Source: Mycobacterium sp. OAS707 (GTDB lineage: Bacteria > Actinomycetota > Actinomycetes > Mycobacteriales > Mycobacteriaceae). From it: a stretch of 64,000 nucleotides of DNA. Location of the stretch: the NCBI RefSeq assembly GCF_014873705.1, contig NZ_JADBDS010000003.1, forward strand, positions 1,054,001-1,118,000. Reading direction: 5' to 3'. Below are positions 1-7,846 of the stretch, piece by piece. How positions within the stretch are numbered: the first letter of the stretch is position 1; the number at the start of each line of letters is the position of its first letter. The translations under genes were made by a program, and so were the position numbers. The notes below the pieces were generated by a model, which did no database searches, was not told the DNA's origin, and was given only the letters and a program-made list of their open reading frames with translations.

Positions 1-735
1 CTACAGCTGGGCCCAGTCCACGACGAACCGTCGGGAGGGGTCTGCGGCATCGACTACGCAGGGCAGTTTGAGTCCGATGGCAAGGCGCGGCACCTGCGCG
101 CGGGGGACCGGTTGGATGGCGCGACCGGCGACCGGGGCGAGATTGGGAAACTGAAGCTCCACTTCGAGCAGATAGTGTGGCGCGTCTTGCAATTCCGGCC
201 TGCTCGACGTCCGGCCGAGGCTGTGGGCGGTGGTCCCAATGGCCGCGAACGACTTGAGCACCGCGGGCACCCGCTGTCCTGAGGCCAGTAGCTCGGCTGC
301 CGAGACCACCAGGGCAGCGAGTGACCGCCCGGGAGATGTCGACTGCCCCCCGAAGGGCGAGTGCGCCAAGACATCTGGCCCGGCGAAGGGTTGGGCTGAG
401 CGACTGAGATTGATGCGTAGCTTCTTCGGTTTGGTCGTGTCGATGTCTACCGCGACTGTTCTCCCTGGCTCGACTGCACCGATATCCCACGGATCGATGT
501 TCTGCCAGACCGTCGCTGTGTACGGTTCGCGACCGGGACGCTCTATTCTCAGGCGGATCCGGCATATCGTGCGCGGGACCGGAGTGTTCACCGACATCGA
601 ACCCCACTGGCTCAGCGTGATCACCCGCGCCGTAGCCGGCTCCACGGGTCCGCGAATTCTTTTCATCCGGCTCACCGCGAAAGGCCCTACCACAGAGGCG
701 ATCACGACGCCTCCGATGACGAGATTGATGATCAT
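1..735 (-). CDS. Conserved hypothetical membrane-anchored protein with duplicated beta-rich domain
   Basis: 244 aa, complete, with its stop at the window edge. An N-terminal hydrophobic segment (about residues 2-20, followed by RMKR) looks like a membrane anchor. Two similar beta-rich stretches follow (about 40-110 and 180-244). Each has a hydrophobic strand pair and ends in a V-D-x-x-x-P or D-P-S-R pattern, which suggests an internal duplication. The same type of domain appears in the SHOCT protein at 25046-25567. It is the last gene of a three-gene minus-strand operon, 22 bases after the secreted protein at 758-1117. I do not recognise a named family and propose no function. Confidence 0.75.
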   Translation of the reverse strand: MIINLVIGGVVIASVVGPFAVSRMKRIRGPVEPATARVITLSQWGSMSVNTPVPRTICRIRLRIERPGREPYTATVWQNIDPWDIGAVEPGRTVAVDIDTTKPKKLRINLSRSAQPFAGPDVLAHSPFGGQSTSPGRSLAALVVSAAELLASGQRVPAVLKSFAAIGTTAHSLGRTSSRPELQDAPHYLLEVELQFPNLAPVAGRAIQPVPRAQVPRLAIGLKLPCVVDAADPSRRFVVDWAQL

Positions 736-757
736 TCGGTCACCCGACAGCGCCTAC

Positions 758-1117
758 TCATACTCTGGGGCAGAAGATGCCGAGGATCTGCCGGCAATTG
801 TCGCGGTTGATCAGGCCGGGTGGCGCCTGTGGCTTCGGCGGCGGATTGTCGCCGTCCCAAATCAGATTGGCGACGTTTCCCTGGCCCGGGTAGACGTACC
901 AATAGGTGTGGCAGATGTTCCAGTCCCACACCACTGGATCGGTGATGTGATTGCCGGTATGCGGCGCCTCATCGCCGGGGCACCAGTGACACGGCCCACC
1001 TTCTTGATCGCATCCGGGCCAAGGGTCTGCGATGGCGGCGGCCGCGAACGTCAACCCTGACAGACCCAGTCCGGCCGATACGAGCATAGTCGTCGCCAAC
1101 TTCGAAATCCGGTTCAT
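758..1117 (-). CDS. Small secreted cysteine-containing protein
   Basis: 119 aa. The ATG at 1117 overlaps the stop of the upstream membrane protein (ATGA), and a typical signal peptide starts there: MNRISK, a hydrophobic core, then cleavage after AIA at about residue 30. A longer upstream reading frame is arginine-rich and is not coding in style. The mature protein begins DPWPGC and has six cysteines and many Trp/His/Pro residues, as in several small exported mycobacterial proteins of unknown role. The cysteine pairs suggest disulfide bonds outside the membrane. Function unknown. Confidence 0.75.
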   Translation of the reverse strand: MNRISKLATTMLVSAGLGLSGLTFAAAAIADPWPGCDQEGGPCHWCPGDEAPHTGNHITDPVVWDWNICHTYWYVYPGQGNVANLIWDGDNPPPKPQAPPGLINRDNCRQILGIFCPRV

Positions 1118-1398
1118 TGCTTGGGGCTTTCGTTCGACTCGCCGGTGGGCGCCTTGGTGTAGCGCGTGATGAAGCCGAAGGCCGCGACGGCGGCGATGGC
1201 GCCGACCACACCCCAGAACACAATCCCGAAGACCAGTGAGCCGAACAGGAAGTCGTAGGTCATCGCGAGGTAGAGAGACCAGATGACGCGGTAGATTGAC
1301 CAAAAGGCGACCAGACCGCACGCGATGCCGATGAACAAACTGGGTTGGCGGTCAACGCGATTGATCTGTTGCTCGATGCTCGCGGGGAGAATTTTCAC
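1114..1398 (-). CDS. Small two-TM membrane protein
   Basis: 94 aa from a GTG at 1398, chosen because a purine-rich GGAAAGGAA lies 6-14 bases upstream. Two hydrophobic segments (about residues 22-47 and 50-78) are separated by a short turn, and the tail is short and polar. It is the first gene of the operon that continues with 758-1117 (ATGA overlap) and 1-735. Its promoter must lie in the divergent region that contains the 22-bp inverted repeat. Family not recognised. Confidence 0.7.
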   Translation of the reverse strand: MKILPASIEQQINRVDRQPSLFIGIACGLVAFWSIYRVIWSLYLAMTYDFLFGSLVFGIVFWGVVGAIAAVAAFGFITRYTKAPTGESNESPKQ

Positions 1399-1472
1399 TG
1401 TCGTATTCCTTTCCTTGGGCGCCGATCTGTCGGCGGGCAATACGCAGTGTGCTGGGTGGGACCGCTCTGGGC

Positions 1473-1543
1473 ATATGCGGAATTTGCCCCATATTCCAGT
1501 GCTGACGTCGACGCACGGCAGATATGGGGCAAATTCCGCATAT
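1473..1543. repeat. Perfect 22-bp inverted repeat between divergent genes
   Basis: The arms at 1473-1494 and 1522-1543 are exact reverse complements (22 of 22) around a 27-base centre that itself contains GACGTCGAC. The arms are AT-rich compared with the surroundings (ATATGCGG...CCCCATAT). It lies between the divergent starts at 1398 (-) and 1596 (+), so a terminator role is unlikely. It may be a paired operator, an RNA hairpin in the 5' UTR of the plus-strand gene, or a small mobile palindrome. Confidence 0.85.
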
Positions 1544-1595
1544 CCCCGCGCCGCCCTGTCGGTGCACCGTGGATCTCATGGAAGAAGCAGTCGAC

Positions 1596-2660
1596 ATGAG
1601 CCTCGGTGACGGCTCTGTCTCACACAGGTTCGTGGCGTCCTCGGTGGCTTACTCGCCCGCCTGGGAGCGCTGGAGCGGCCCGCGAGTGAACAAGTACTCA
1701 ATGGCGGCATTTGTGGTGTTCGTCGCGCTCGTCGTGCTGGTGCAGTTGGGTCCCATGTGGGGCCTGCACGTGCGATTACCGCATGTCAACCCGGTCGTCT
1801 GGCTATGCATGCCACCCGCAATGGTGGTGTTCAGTGCCGGTATCGGCGGCTATCTCTTCTTGCGTTCGCGCCGCAAGTACGTCATCACCGTGACGAAAGA
1901 CGGGATCACCATCGATCGGCGGCCGGGTGACGTCTATTCCTTTGCAGATGCGCGGCTGGGGCTATGGGTCGAGAACGGGGTGGCGCTTCATCTGCGACAC
2001 GGTCGTCACCGCTTTCTTCTCGGTGGGCGCGACCGCCGACTGAGCCCGACGACACCGCTCAGCGCGGAGCCCGTCCAGCTTGTCGACGCCTGGCTGCCTG
2101 AACCAGACTTCGACGCGCTTCTTTCCCTGGACGCTCGGTGGAGCGGCGCTGTCGCCGACGGGGCACATATCAGATGTCTGCTGTTCCCCAATCCGCTGTT
2201 GATCCAAAGTTGGGGACCGTTCGCATTCCGAAAGACGCAGCGCCTGATGCAAACACGCACAGAGCCGCAACTGTTCATCGACGTCGACGGCGTCGGCATC
2301 CGGGTGATCGACCCGAAAACCAACGCACTGACCGCTGCGGCCCCGTGCTCACAGGTCACCGCCACACCGGTGATCTACCACCTCGCAGGCGGGCATGCGT
2401 TCCCGTCGGCGCAGAATGTCGCGAGTGATGCTGCGGGCCAATACTTTTCCACTATGCCCGCAATGACCCTGTCTGTTCCTGGCATGCCACCCCTGACCGT
2501 CGGGTGTCACGACTTCAGCGGGCTGGGGCGGCGATTCTCATGGCTGGGCTCTGTGCCGATCACCAATGATCCACCGCCGTATACCGTATCGGCGGCCGAT
2601 TGGCTGACGCTGGTCGAGAAGTGCGGCTTGACCCCGCATCTGGAAGACACGGCGAAATAG
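1596..2660 (+). CDS. Hypothetical membrane protein, two N-terminal TM segments
   Basis: 354 aa from the ATG at 1596, which has GGAAGAAG 8 bases upstream. An in-frame ATG at 1578 is the alternative. Starting further upstream would place the N-terminus inside the inverted repeat. After a short cytoplasmic leader there are two TM helices (about residues 32-50 and 58-80) and then a PH-like start with KYVITVTKDGITIDRRPGDVYSF-type beta strands. The long C-terminal part is soluble and probably cytoplasmic. It converges on the cellulase gene with only 9 bases between them. No named family recognised. Confidence 0.75.
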   Translation: MSLGDGSVSHRFVASSVAYSPAWERWSGPRVNKYSMAAFVVFVALVVLVQLGPMWGLHVRLPHVNPVVWLCMPPAMVVFSAGIGGYLFLRSRRKYVITVTKDGITIDRRPGDVYSFADARLGLWVENGVALHLRHGRHRFLLGGRDRRLSPTTPLSAEPVQLVDAWLPEPDFDALLSLDARWSGAVADGAHIRCLLFPNPLLIQSWGPFAFRKTQRLMQTRTEPQLFIDVDGVGIRVIDPKTNALTAAAPCSQVTATPVIYHLAGGHAFPSAQNVASDAAGQYFSTMPAMTLSVPGMPPLTVGCHDFSGLGRRFSWLGSVPITNDPPPYTVSAADWLTLVEKCGLTPHLEDTAK

Positions 2661-2669
2661 GGACCTGGC

Positions 2670-3662
2670 TCAGTGGCCCGCGTTGCGCGCCAGTTCGACG
2701 GCGAACTGGGTCACGAAATTCCCGGCGGGCGGGTCGCCGCGGTTGCACGAGCCGTCGGACTCGCCGGGACGTTTGATCCACAGGTATGCGTCGGCGTGCG
2801 CGCCCGCGGTCGCGGTAGTGGGTGGAGTGCCCAGTGCGCGGCCGTCGGGGTTGCACCAGTCGAGCGCGGAGCTGGGCGCCGGTCCCGCGCCGTTGCGCGA
2901 CGTGTCGATCACGTAGTGCGAACCGTTGGTGAGCCCCGAAATCGCTTCGCCATAACCGATTTCGTCGTCGGTGGTGAAGAAGTTCGCGGTGTTGAGGCTG
3001 AAGCCGCGCGCCTGCGCCACCCCCGCCTGGTTGAGCCTCGCGGCCATGTCGTCGGCGCTGTGCCAACGTAGGTGTCCCGCGTCGATGTAGACGGCCGCGG
3101 CCGGATTGCGGGTCAGTGTCTCGACGGCGTAGCGGATCAGGTCGTAGCGTTCCTGACGCTGATCACCTGAGAGGCAGTCGGCCATCGCGAGCGCATCGGG
3201 TTCGACGATGACCGCCGCCGGCGACCCGCCGATGTCGGCTGCGATGCCGTCGACCCAGCCCTTGTACTCGGCGGCCGACGCGAAACCACCGGCGGCAAAG
3301 CTGCCGCAGTCACGGTGCGGAATTCCATAGAGCGCGAACACCGGCATGGCGCCCGCGGCCTGAGCGTCACCCACGTACTTCGCGACCGTCGCTGCCGATG
3401 AACCCGGGACGAGCCAGTACGCCTGCGGTGTGTTGGCGATCGCGGTCAGCTCGGGACTCGGCGGGTCGGCCTTCTGCGCGGCGCGCATGGCCGCCGACGT
3501 GGGGTTGACGTAGAACGTCGCACCTGCCAATGGGTTTCCGTCGTCGGCGGCCAACCGAACGCTCGGTGCAGGCGTCGGGGCGGCCTGCAGGCCCAGGCCG
3601 GCGACGGCCACCACGGTCAGGAAGGGAGCTATCCACCGCGCGACCGCGCCAACAGCTGACAT
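2670..3662 (-). CDS. celA1: Secreted glycoside hydrolase family 6 (endoglucanase/cellobiohydrolase), CelA1-like
   Basis: 330 aa from an ATG at 3662 (a GTG directly upstream is possible). A signal peptide is visible (about residues 1-30, ending near LQAAPTPA). The body is a GH6 domain: the conserved EPDALA segment with the presumed general-acid Asp, YIDAGHLRWH, VIDTSRNGAGP, DWCNPDGRALG and DAYLWIKRPGESDG are all present, so it should be an inverting beta-1,4-glucanase. There is no cellulose-binding module. Mycobacterium tuberculosis Rv0062 (celA1) has this architecture. The likely substrate is cellulose or a biofilm beta-glucan. Monocistronic on the minus strand. Confidence 0.9.
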   Translation of the reverse strand: MSAVGAVARWIAPFLTVVAVAGLGLQAAPTPAPSVRLAADDGNPLAGATFYVNPTSAAMRAAQKADPPSPELTAIANTPQAYWLVPGSSAATVAKYVGDAQAAGAMPVFALYGIPHRDCGSFAAGGFASAAEYKGWVDGIAADIGGSPAAVIVEPDALAMADCLSGDQRQERYDLIRYAVETLTRNPAAAVYIDAGHLRWHSADDMAARLNQAGVAQARGFSLNTANFFTTDDEIGYGEAISGLTNGSHYVIDTSRNGAGPAPSSALDWCNPDGRALGTPPTTATAGAHADAYLWIKRPGESDGSCNRGDPPAGNFVTQFAVELARNAGH

Positions 3663-3722
3663 CACCCCGGAAAAATTAGTGCCTGGCGGGACCAGGCGCC
3701 AATCGCCGCTGCCGACCGGGGG

Positions 3723-5069
3723 TTATGCCTTGCCGAGTACCACCTGCGTCGTCTGGGCCGCCCCGGATTCGTCAACGTAACTCAACGAAACCGTGTCCCC
3801 TGGTGCCTTCGAACGAACCGCGGCCACCAGAGCCTCGGGACCGTCGATCACCTGATCGTCGACCTTGGTGATCACCGCGCCGCTCGGGATGCCGGCGGCC
3901 GCCGCGGGACCACCATCGACGACCTCACCGATTGCCGCCCCGCCGCCCTTCACACCATCGCTGCTGAGTCGAACGCCCAGCGAGCCGTGGCTGGCGGTGC
4001 CGGTCGATACGAGCTCGTCGGCGATGCGTTTGGCCTGATCGGACGGAATCGCGAAGCCCAGCCCGATCGACCCGCTCTGGCCGCCGCCTGCTCCGCCGTC
4101 GCCTCCGCCCATGCTCGCGATCGCGGAGTTCACCCCGATCAGTTCGCCGTTCATGTTCACCAGCGCGCCGCCGGAATTGCCAGGGTTGATCGCCGCGTCG
4201 GTCTGGATGGCATCGATCACCGAGACGTCGCCGCCGCTGCCGTCGCCTGCGGCGACCGGCCGGTTGAGCGCGCTGACGATGCCGTTGGTCACGGTCCCCT
4301 GCAGACCCAGCGGCGACCCGATCGCCACCACTTGCTCACCGACCTTCACATCCTTGGACGATCCGATGGCGATGGGCGTCAGCCCCGACACTCCTTGCGC
4401 ACGCACCACGGCGAGGTCCCCGCTGGGATCGGTACCGACGACGGTGAACGGTGCCGTCTGGCCATTGGCGAAGGTGACGGTCTTGGTGATGCCGCCATCG
4501 CCGGTGGAGTCGGAAAGGGCATGCTCGGCTCCCTGACCGGCGTCCGCCGCCGGAGCCACCACGTGGTTGTTGGTCAGGATCAGGCCGTCAGCGCTCAACA
4601 CGATGCCCGAACCGGTGTCGCCTTGACCGCCCATGTCGATCTGCAGCTTGACGACACTGGGCATCACTTTGGCCGCGACCTGTTCAACCGAGCCGGCGGG
4701 CGCCTTTGCGGCAGGCTGCGGGGTCAACGGCGCTTGGGCGATCGGCGGCTTGGTGGCCGGCCTGTCGTGGGCCAGCGACACGGCCCCCATGGTGGCCGCA
4801 CCGAGTCCGCCGCCGACCACCGCAACGACCGCCGCGCCTGCGATCATGGCGCCGCGGCGAGAACCTTTCGACCGAATCTTCGGAATCGGCGCCGTGATCG
4901 CTTGGTGTGCCGCGTGATACGGGTCATACGGCTGATGGGCGTAGCGATAGTCGTAACGCAGATGTGAAGGAATGTAGGGCTGTGGGTTCGGGTTGGCCTG
5001 TCCCGCAGGCTGACTCGGATACGGCTGTTCTTCGGGCCGATCCGTGGGATAGCGCGGAGGGTTGGTCAT
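3723..5069 (-). CDS. pepD: Membrane-anchored HtrA/DegP-like serine protease, PepD-like
   Basis: 448 aa. The N-terminal 85 residues are cytoplasmic and rich in Pro/Tyr/Gln (repeated PYPSQP/PYIPS/PYDPY), followed by one TM helix (about 75-100). The trypsin-like protease domain has the triad in TNNHVV (His), PSGDLAVV (Asp) and NPGNSGGAL (Ser). The C-terminal 85 residues form a PDZ domain (LGVRLS...GGPAAAAGI...V). Order and length match mycobacterial PepD (Rv0983 type), a periplasmic quality-control protease. In M. tuberculosis pepD follows mprAB; no two-component genes are nearby here, so it may be a paralogue rather than the orthologue. Confidence 0.88.
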   Translation of the reverse strand: MTNPPRYPTDRPEEQPYPSQPAGQANPNPQPYIPSHLRYDYRYAHQPYDPYHAAHQAITAPIPKIRSKGSRRGAMIAGAAVVAVVGGGLGAATMGAVSLAHDRPATKPPIAQAPLTPQPAAKAPAGSVEQVAAKVMPSVVKLQIDMGGQGDTGSGIVLSADGLILTNNHVVAPAADAGQGAEHALSDSTGDGGITKTVTFANGQTAPFTVVGTDPSGDLAVVRAQGVSGLTPIAIGSSKDVKVGEQVVAIGSPLGLQGTVTNGIVSALNRPVAAGDGSGGDVSVIDAIQTDAAINPGNSGGALVNMNGELIGVNSAIASMGGGDGGAGGGQSGSIGLGFAIPSDQAKRIADELVSTGTASHGSLGVRLSSDGVKGGGAAIGEVVDGGPAAAAGIPSGAVITKVDDQVIDGPEALVAAVRSKAPGDTVSLSYVDESGAAQTTQVVLGKA

Positions 5070-5156
5070 CGTGTTCCGTTCTCTGTGAATCGTGAATCAG
5101 CCCAGTGGCTTAAGCACAAGGTGCCCGCGATTGCTGAGACGGAACTGAGAGCCTGC

Positions 5157-5696
5157 TCAGGAGAGGCCGAGACTTTGCTCCTCGGCACGCCGGTGCACTG
5201 CGGCCGTCAGCCGCGCAATTCGGCGACGCATCAAGAACATGGCCGCCGCCTCGAAGATTGCGAACAAGACGAACATTGCGGTCGACATCCAATCGTGTTC
5301 GAGGCTCTGCAGCACCGCAAGTAACGCGAACACCCCTACGCCCGTCAGCGCCCACTTGTTCGACTGGCGGCTGGTCGCCAGCCAGCCTTGCCATTCGGCA
5401 GGCTCGATTTGCGTCGGCAGTTCGCCGGTCCGCAATGCGCGTGAGTACGTAAGCGCCTGATCTATCGATCCGTACGTGCGGCGCATGCGTTGGTCCCCGA
5501 GTACGACCCCGACGGCGCCGGCGAGCATGCCGGCGATCGTCGCGATCAGCAGTCGGCCGATGAGCGGTAGATGGGTCTCGCTCGCGGGGCCGGAAAAGGT
5601 CAAGTAGGACATCACTCCGAAGATTGCGGCCGACGACAGTACGCCGATGATGAGCGCGCGAACTGCGGCAGGCAGCCGATAGAACCGGGTTTGCAT
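5157..5696 (-). CDS. Hypothetical four-TM membrane protein
   Basis: 179 aa from the ATG at 5696, chosen for the GAGGAG about 8 bases upstream. The longer frame to 5870 is Arg-rich and lacks such a site. Four hydrophobic helices occur as two hairpins (about 10-30, 40-62, 112-128, 132-152), separated by a charged cytoplasmic loop with GDQRMRRTYGSIDQALTYSRAL. The tail is basic. It is upstream of pepD on the same strand with an 87-base gap. Family not recognised. Confidence 0.7.
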   Translation of the reverse strand: MQTRFYRLPAAVRALIIGVLSSAAIFGVMSYLTFSGPASETHLPLIGRLLIATIAGMLAGAVGVVLGDQRMRRTYGSIDQALTYSRALRTGELPTQIEPAEWQGWLATSRQSNKWALTGVGVFALLAVLQSLEHDWMSTAMFVLFAIFEAAAMFLMRRRIARLTAAVHRRAEEQSLGLS

Positions 5697-5893
5697 TGGG
5701 GGTCTCCTCAAGGTCTCTCGTGCGAGCCGTGGGTGGCCGCACTGGTATGTGCGCGCAGACCACCGTCTGGAGACACTTTTTGGCCGGCGTCGCATCGCAC
5801 GGCTGTCGAAATTCGAGTAGTGCACTACGCAAGCATTCGTAAGCCGTCGCCGCTTAACGTCGCAGCGCACGACCCGTACCTGCTAGTCGCCTG

Positions 5894-5921
5894 TGAACCG
5901 ATTGGCCGTTAGTTGCGTATG
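5894..5921 (+). promoter_or_regulatory. Candidate ECF-type promoter of the sigma factor gene
   Basis: TGAACC (5894-5899), a 16-base spacer, then CGTATG (5916-5921), which fits the usual ECF -35 (GAAC core) and -10 (CGT) pattern. It would start transcription near 5928, about 75 bases before the ATG at 6005. This suggests autoregulation of the sigma factor. The rest of the 308-base gap (5697-6004) contains no gene I can support. Confidence 0.45.
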
Positions 5922-6004
5922 AACATAAAAGCCCGACGCGGCCTCGGTCGGCCGGGCCGCCGCGCGAGCTTCGAGAGACGATCGACCCCCAGGTTGGAGA
6001 CCCC

Positions 6005-7444
6005 ATGTCTGTGACGGCTGAGTTCGATTGGAACGTCGTTGGCGACGCCGAGTTGGTCGGTGCCGCCGCAGCTGGCGAGAGGGCGGCGTTCGCCGAGATC
6101 TACGACCGTTACGCCACCCGTCTTTACGACTTCTGCATCGGCATGGTCGGTGACCGCGACGCGGCCGACTGCGTGCAAGAAGCGTTCTACAACGCGGCTG
6201 TCGACCTTCCGAAACTGCGTGATCCCGACAAGCTTCGGCCCTGGCTCTACACCATCGCCCGACACCAGGCGCTGCGCACGTTGCGTGCGCGCCGGCGCGA
6301 GACGGTGTCCGACGAATTCCCTGACGCACCGGCCACCGACATCGGTCCCGACACGTTGGCGGCGCGCAACGAGCTCGCGTCGTTGGTGGCCCAGGCAGAG
6401 GGCGGGCTGTCGCAGCGCGACCGCGAGGTGCTGGATCTGGCCTACCGGCACGGCCTGAGCAACGCGGAAATCGCCGAGACGCTAGGTGTCAGTAGCGCAT
6501 CGGCCAAGAAGATGGTGCAGCGGTTGCGCGACACCGTCCAACAGTCCCTGGGTGCGCTGCTGGTGGCGCGCCAAGCCGCTACCGGCCAGAACCGCTGCGC
6601 GGACCTTGCGACGACCATCGCGGGTTGGGACGGGCAGTTCACCATCCTGGTGCGCAAGCGCGTCTCCCGACACATCGCGTCGTGCGCACACTGCGGCGAG
6701 CATCGGGGCAGGCTGGTCAACCCGAAGGCGCTGCTCGGGGCGGCACCGGCACTGATCCCCGCACCGGCATGGCTGCGTGAGCAGACGCTGAACACTGCAC
6801 CGCATCTTCCATCGGGCACCGCAGTTACCGCCGCCGCGGCGGGCCACGCGGTGAAGCACGTCTCCGGCCGACTCTTGGCGCTGACCGGGCGCGTCACGCT
6901 GGTGGCCGCGGCGGTGGTCGCCGTGCCCGCAGCGATATGGGGTTTGACGACCGGTGCGCCCGCACCTCGCGACACGCAGATCACGCCGGCCACTTCCGTC
7001 GTGGTCCAGCCTGCCGCACCGGCATTCACTCCGTCGCAACGGTCCACCGCTACGCTGACGCCCAAAACCGTTGCAACCGAACCGAATACGTCGATCCAGC
7101 CCTCCTCAGGCCCGGTGCACACGGACATTCCCAATTCCCAAAACCCCGGTAATCCGCCCATCGAGCAGGCGCCCCCACCGCGTGAAACCACCGCTGCGGC
7201 GCCCTCGAGTTCGCCGACCGTGACGCGAACCAGTCACGCGGCACCCGCATCGGTGGCGCCGAGAGCTCCTGCCTCCACGCGCCAACGCGCACCGCAACAG
7301 CCCCCCGCCAAGCACTGCGCCGACGGCAGCACCGTGGACAGCGGCCAGTCCTGCCCTACCCCGCTGGCGCCTGCCACCCCGCAGTGTCCACATGTGGCCG
7401 TGCCGGGCAACCCGGTCTGCGGGCGGACAACGGAGGGCAACTGA
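6005..7444 (+). CDS. ECF sigma factor with fused C-terminal zinc-finger-like, TM and extracytoplasmic region
   Basis: 479 aa, far longer than a normal ECF factor (about 200). Region 2 (residues ~28-95: FAEIYDRYATRLYDFC, DAADCVQEAF, RPWLYTIARHQALR) and region 4 (~135-185, with the helix-turn-helix LSNAEIAETLGVSSASAKKMVQRLR) are complete. Then come a HIASCAHCGEHRG motif resembling the zinc-binding anti-sigma signature, a TM helix at about residues 294-314, and an outer Pro/Thr/Ser-rich stalk ending in a small cysteine-containing region. The architecture resembles C-terminally extended ECF groups that carry their own anti-sigma-like module. Start supported by the GGAGACC before ATG. Confidence 0.88.
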   Translation: MSVTAEFDWNVVGDAELVGAAAAGERAAFAEIYDRYATRLYDFCIGMVGDRDAADCVQEAFYNAAVDLPKLRDPDKLRPWLYTIARHQALRTLRARRRETVSDEFPDAPATDIGPDTLAARNELASLVAQAEGGLSQRDREVLDLAYRHGLSNAEIAETLGVSSASAKKMVQRLRDTVQQSLGALLVARQAATGQNRCADLATTIAGWDGQFTILVRKRVSRHIASCAHCGEHRGRLVNPKALLGAAPALIPAPAWLREQTLNTAPHLPSGTAVTAAAAGHAVKHVSGRLLALTGRVTLVAAAVVAVPAAIWGLTTGAPAPRDTQITPATSVVVQPAAPAFTPSQRSTATLTPKTVATEPNTSIQPSSGPVHTDIPNSQNPGNPPIEQAPPPRETTAAAPSSSPTVTRTSHAAPASVAPRAPASTRQRAPQQPPAKHCADGSTVDSGQSCPTPLAPATPQCPHVAVPGNPVCGRTTEGN

Positions 7445-7553
7445 ACCGGAAATACGGTCGCGGAAAAAGTGTCCCCGCTGACGTCCCAGCGTGTCCTTAC
7501 CCACGACTGCCGCCCACCCGGGGCGGCGATCGACGTGGGAAACGGAGCATCAC

Positions 7554-7814
7554 ATGGATATCGACAAGTACGCGAACATCGCCTTTCTCGTCGTGTTCGG
7601 CGGGGCCATGGTCCTGGTCGTCTACGGGACTCTGGTCAAGAACAAATGGGGCATCAATCTGCGCCGCGTCTCATGCCCGAACTGCGGAACGGCGATGGGG
7701 CAACTGCGGGTGCCGAAGTCGGCTCAGCAGGCGATGTGGGGCGGCCATACCTGCCCCAACTGCCAATGCGAGATGGACAAGTGGGGCCGCCGAATCGCCA
7801 TCGAGAACACCTGA
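7554..7814 (+). CDS. Small membrane protein with C-terminal zinc ribbon
   Basis: 86 aa from the ATG at 7554, preceded by GGGAAACGGAG. Translation from 7491 adds an unlikely leader. One N-terminal TM helix (about residues 6-26) is followed by a cytoplasmic zinc-ribbon pattern CPNCG...CPNCQC with about 26 residues between the pairs. It lies 109 bases downstream of the sigma factor, possibly in the same transcript. Its role is unknown. The ribbon suggests a metal-bound protein- or nucleic-acid-binding tail. Confidence 0.75.
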   Translation: MDIDKYANIAFLVVFGGAMVLVVYGTLVKNKWGINLRRVSCPNCGTAMGQLRVPKSAQQAMWGGHTCPNCQCEMDKWGRRIAIENT

Positions 7815-7846
7815 ATCCCGGTCTCGCCGGTCGTACGCTCGGGACG

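Noticed and set aside
3987..4967. Plus-strand frame of 326 aa
   Set aside because: Shadow of the HtrA-like protease, which has a full catalytic triad and PDZ domain.
5110..5832. Minus-strand frame of 240 aa overlapping the four-TM protein
   Set aside because: Arg-rich, no domain; the alternative frame has TM helices and a good ribosome binding site at 5696.
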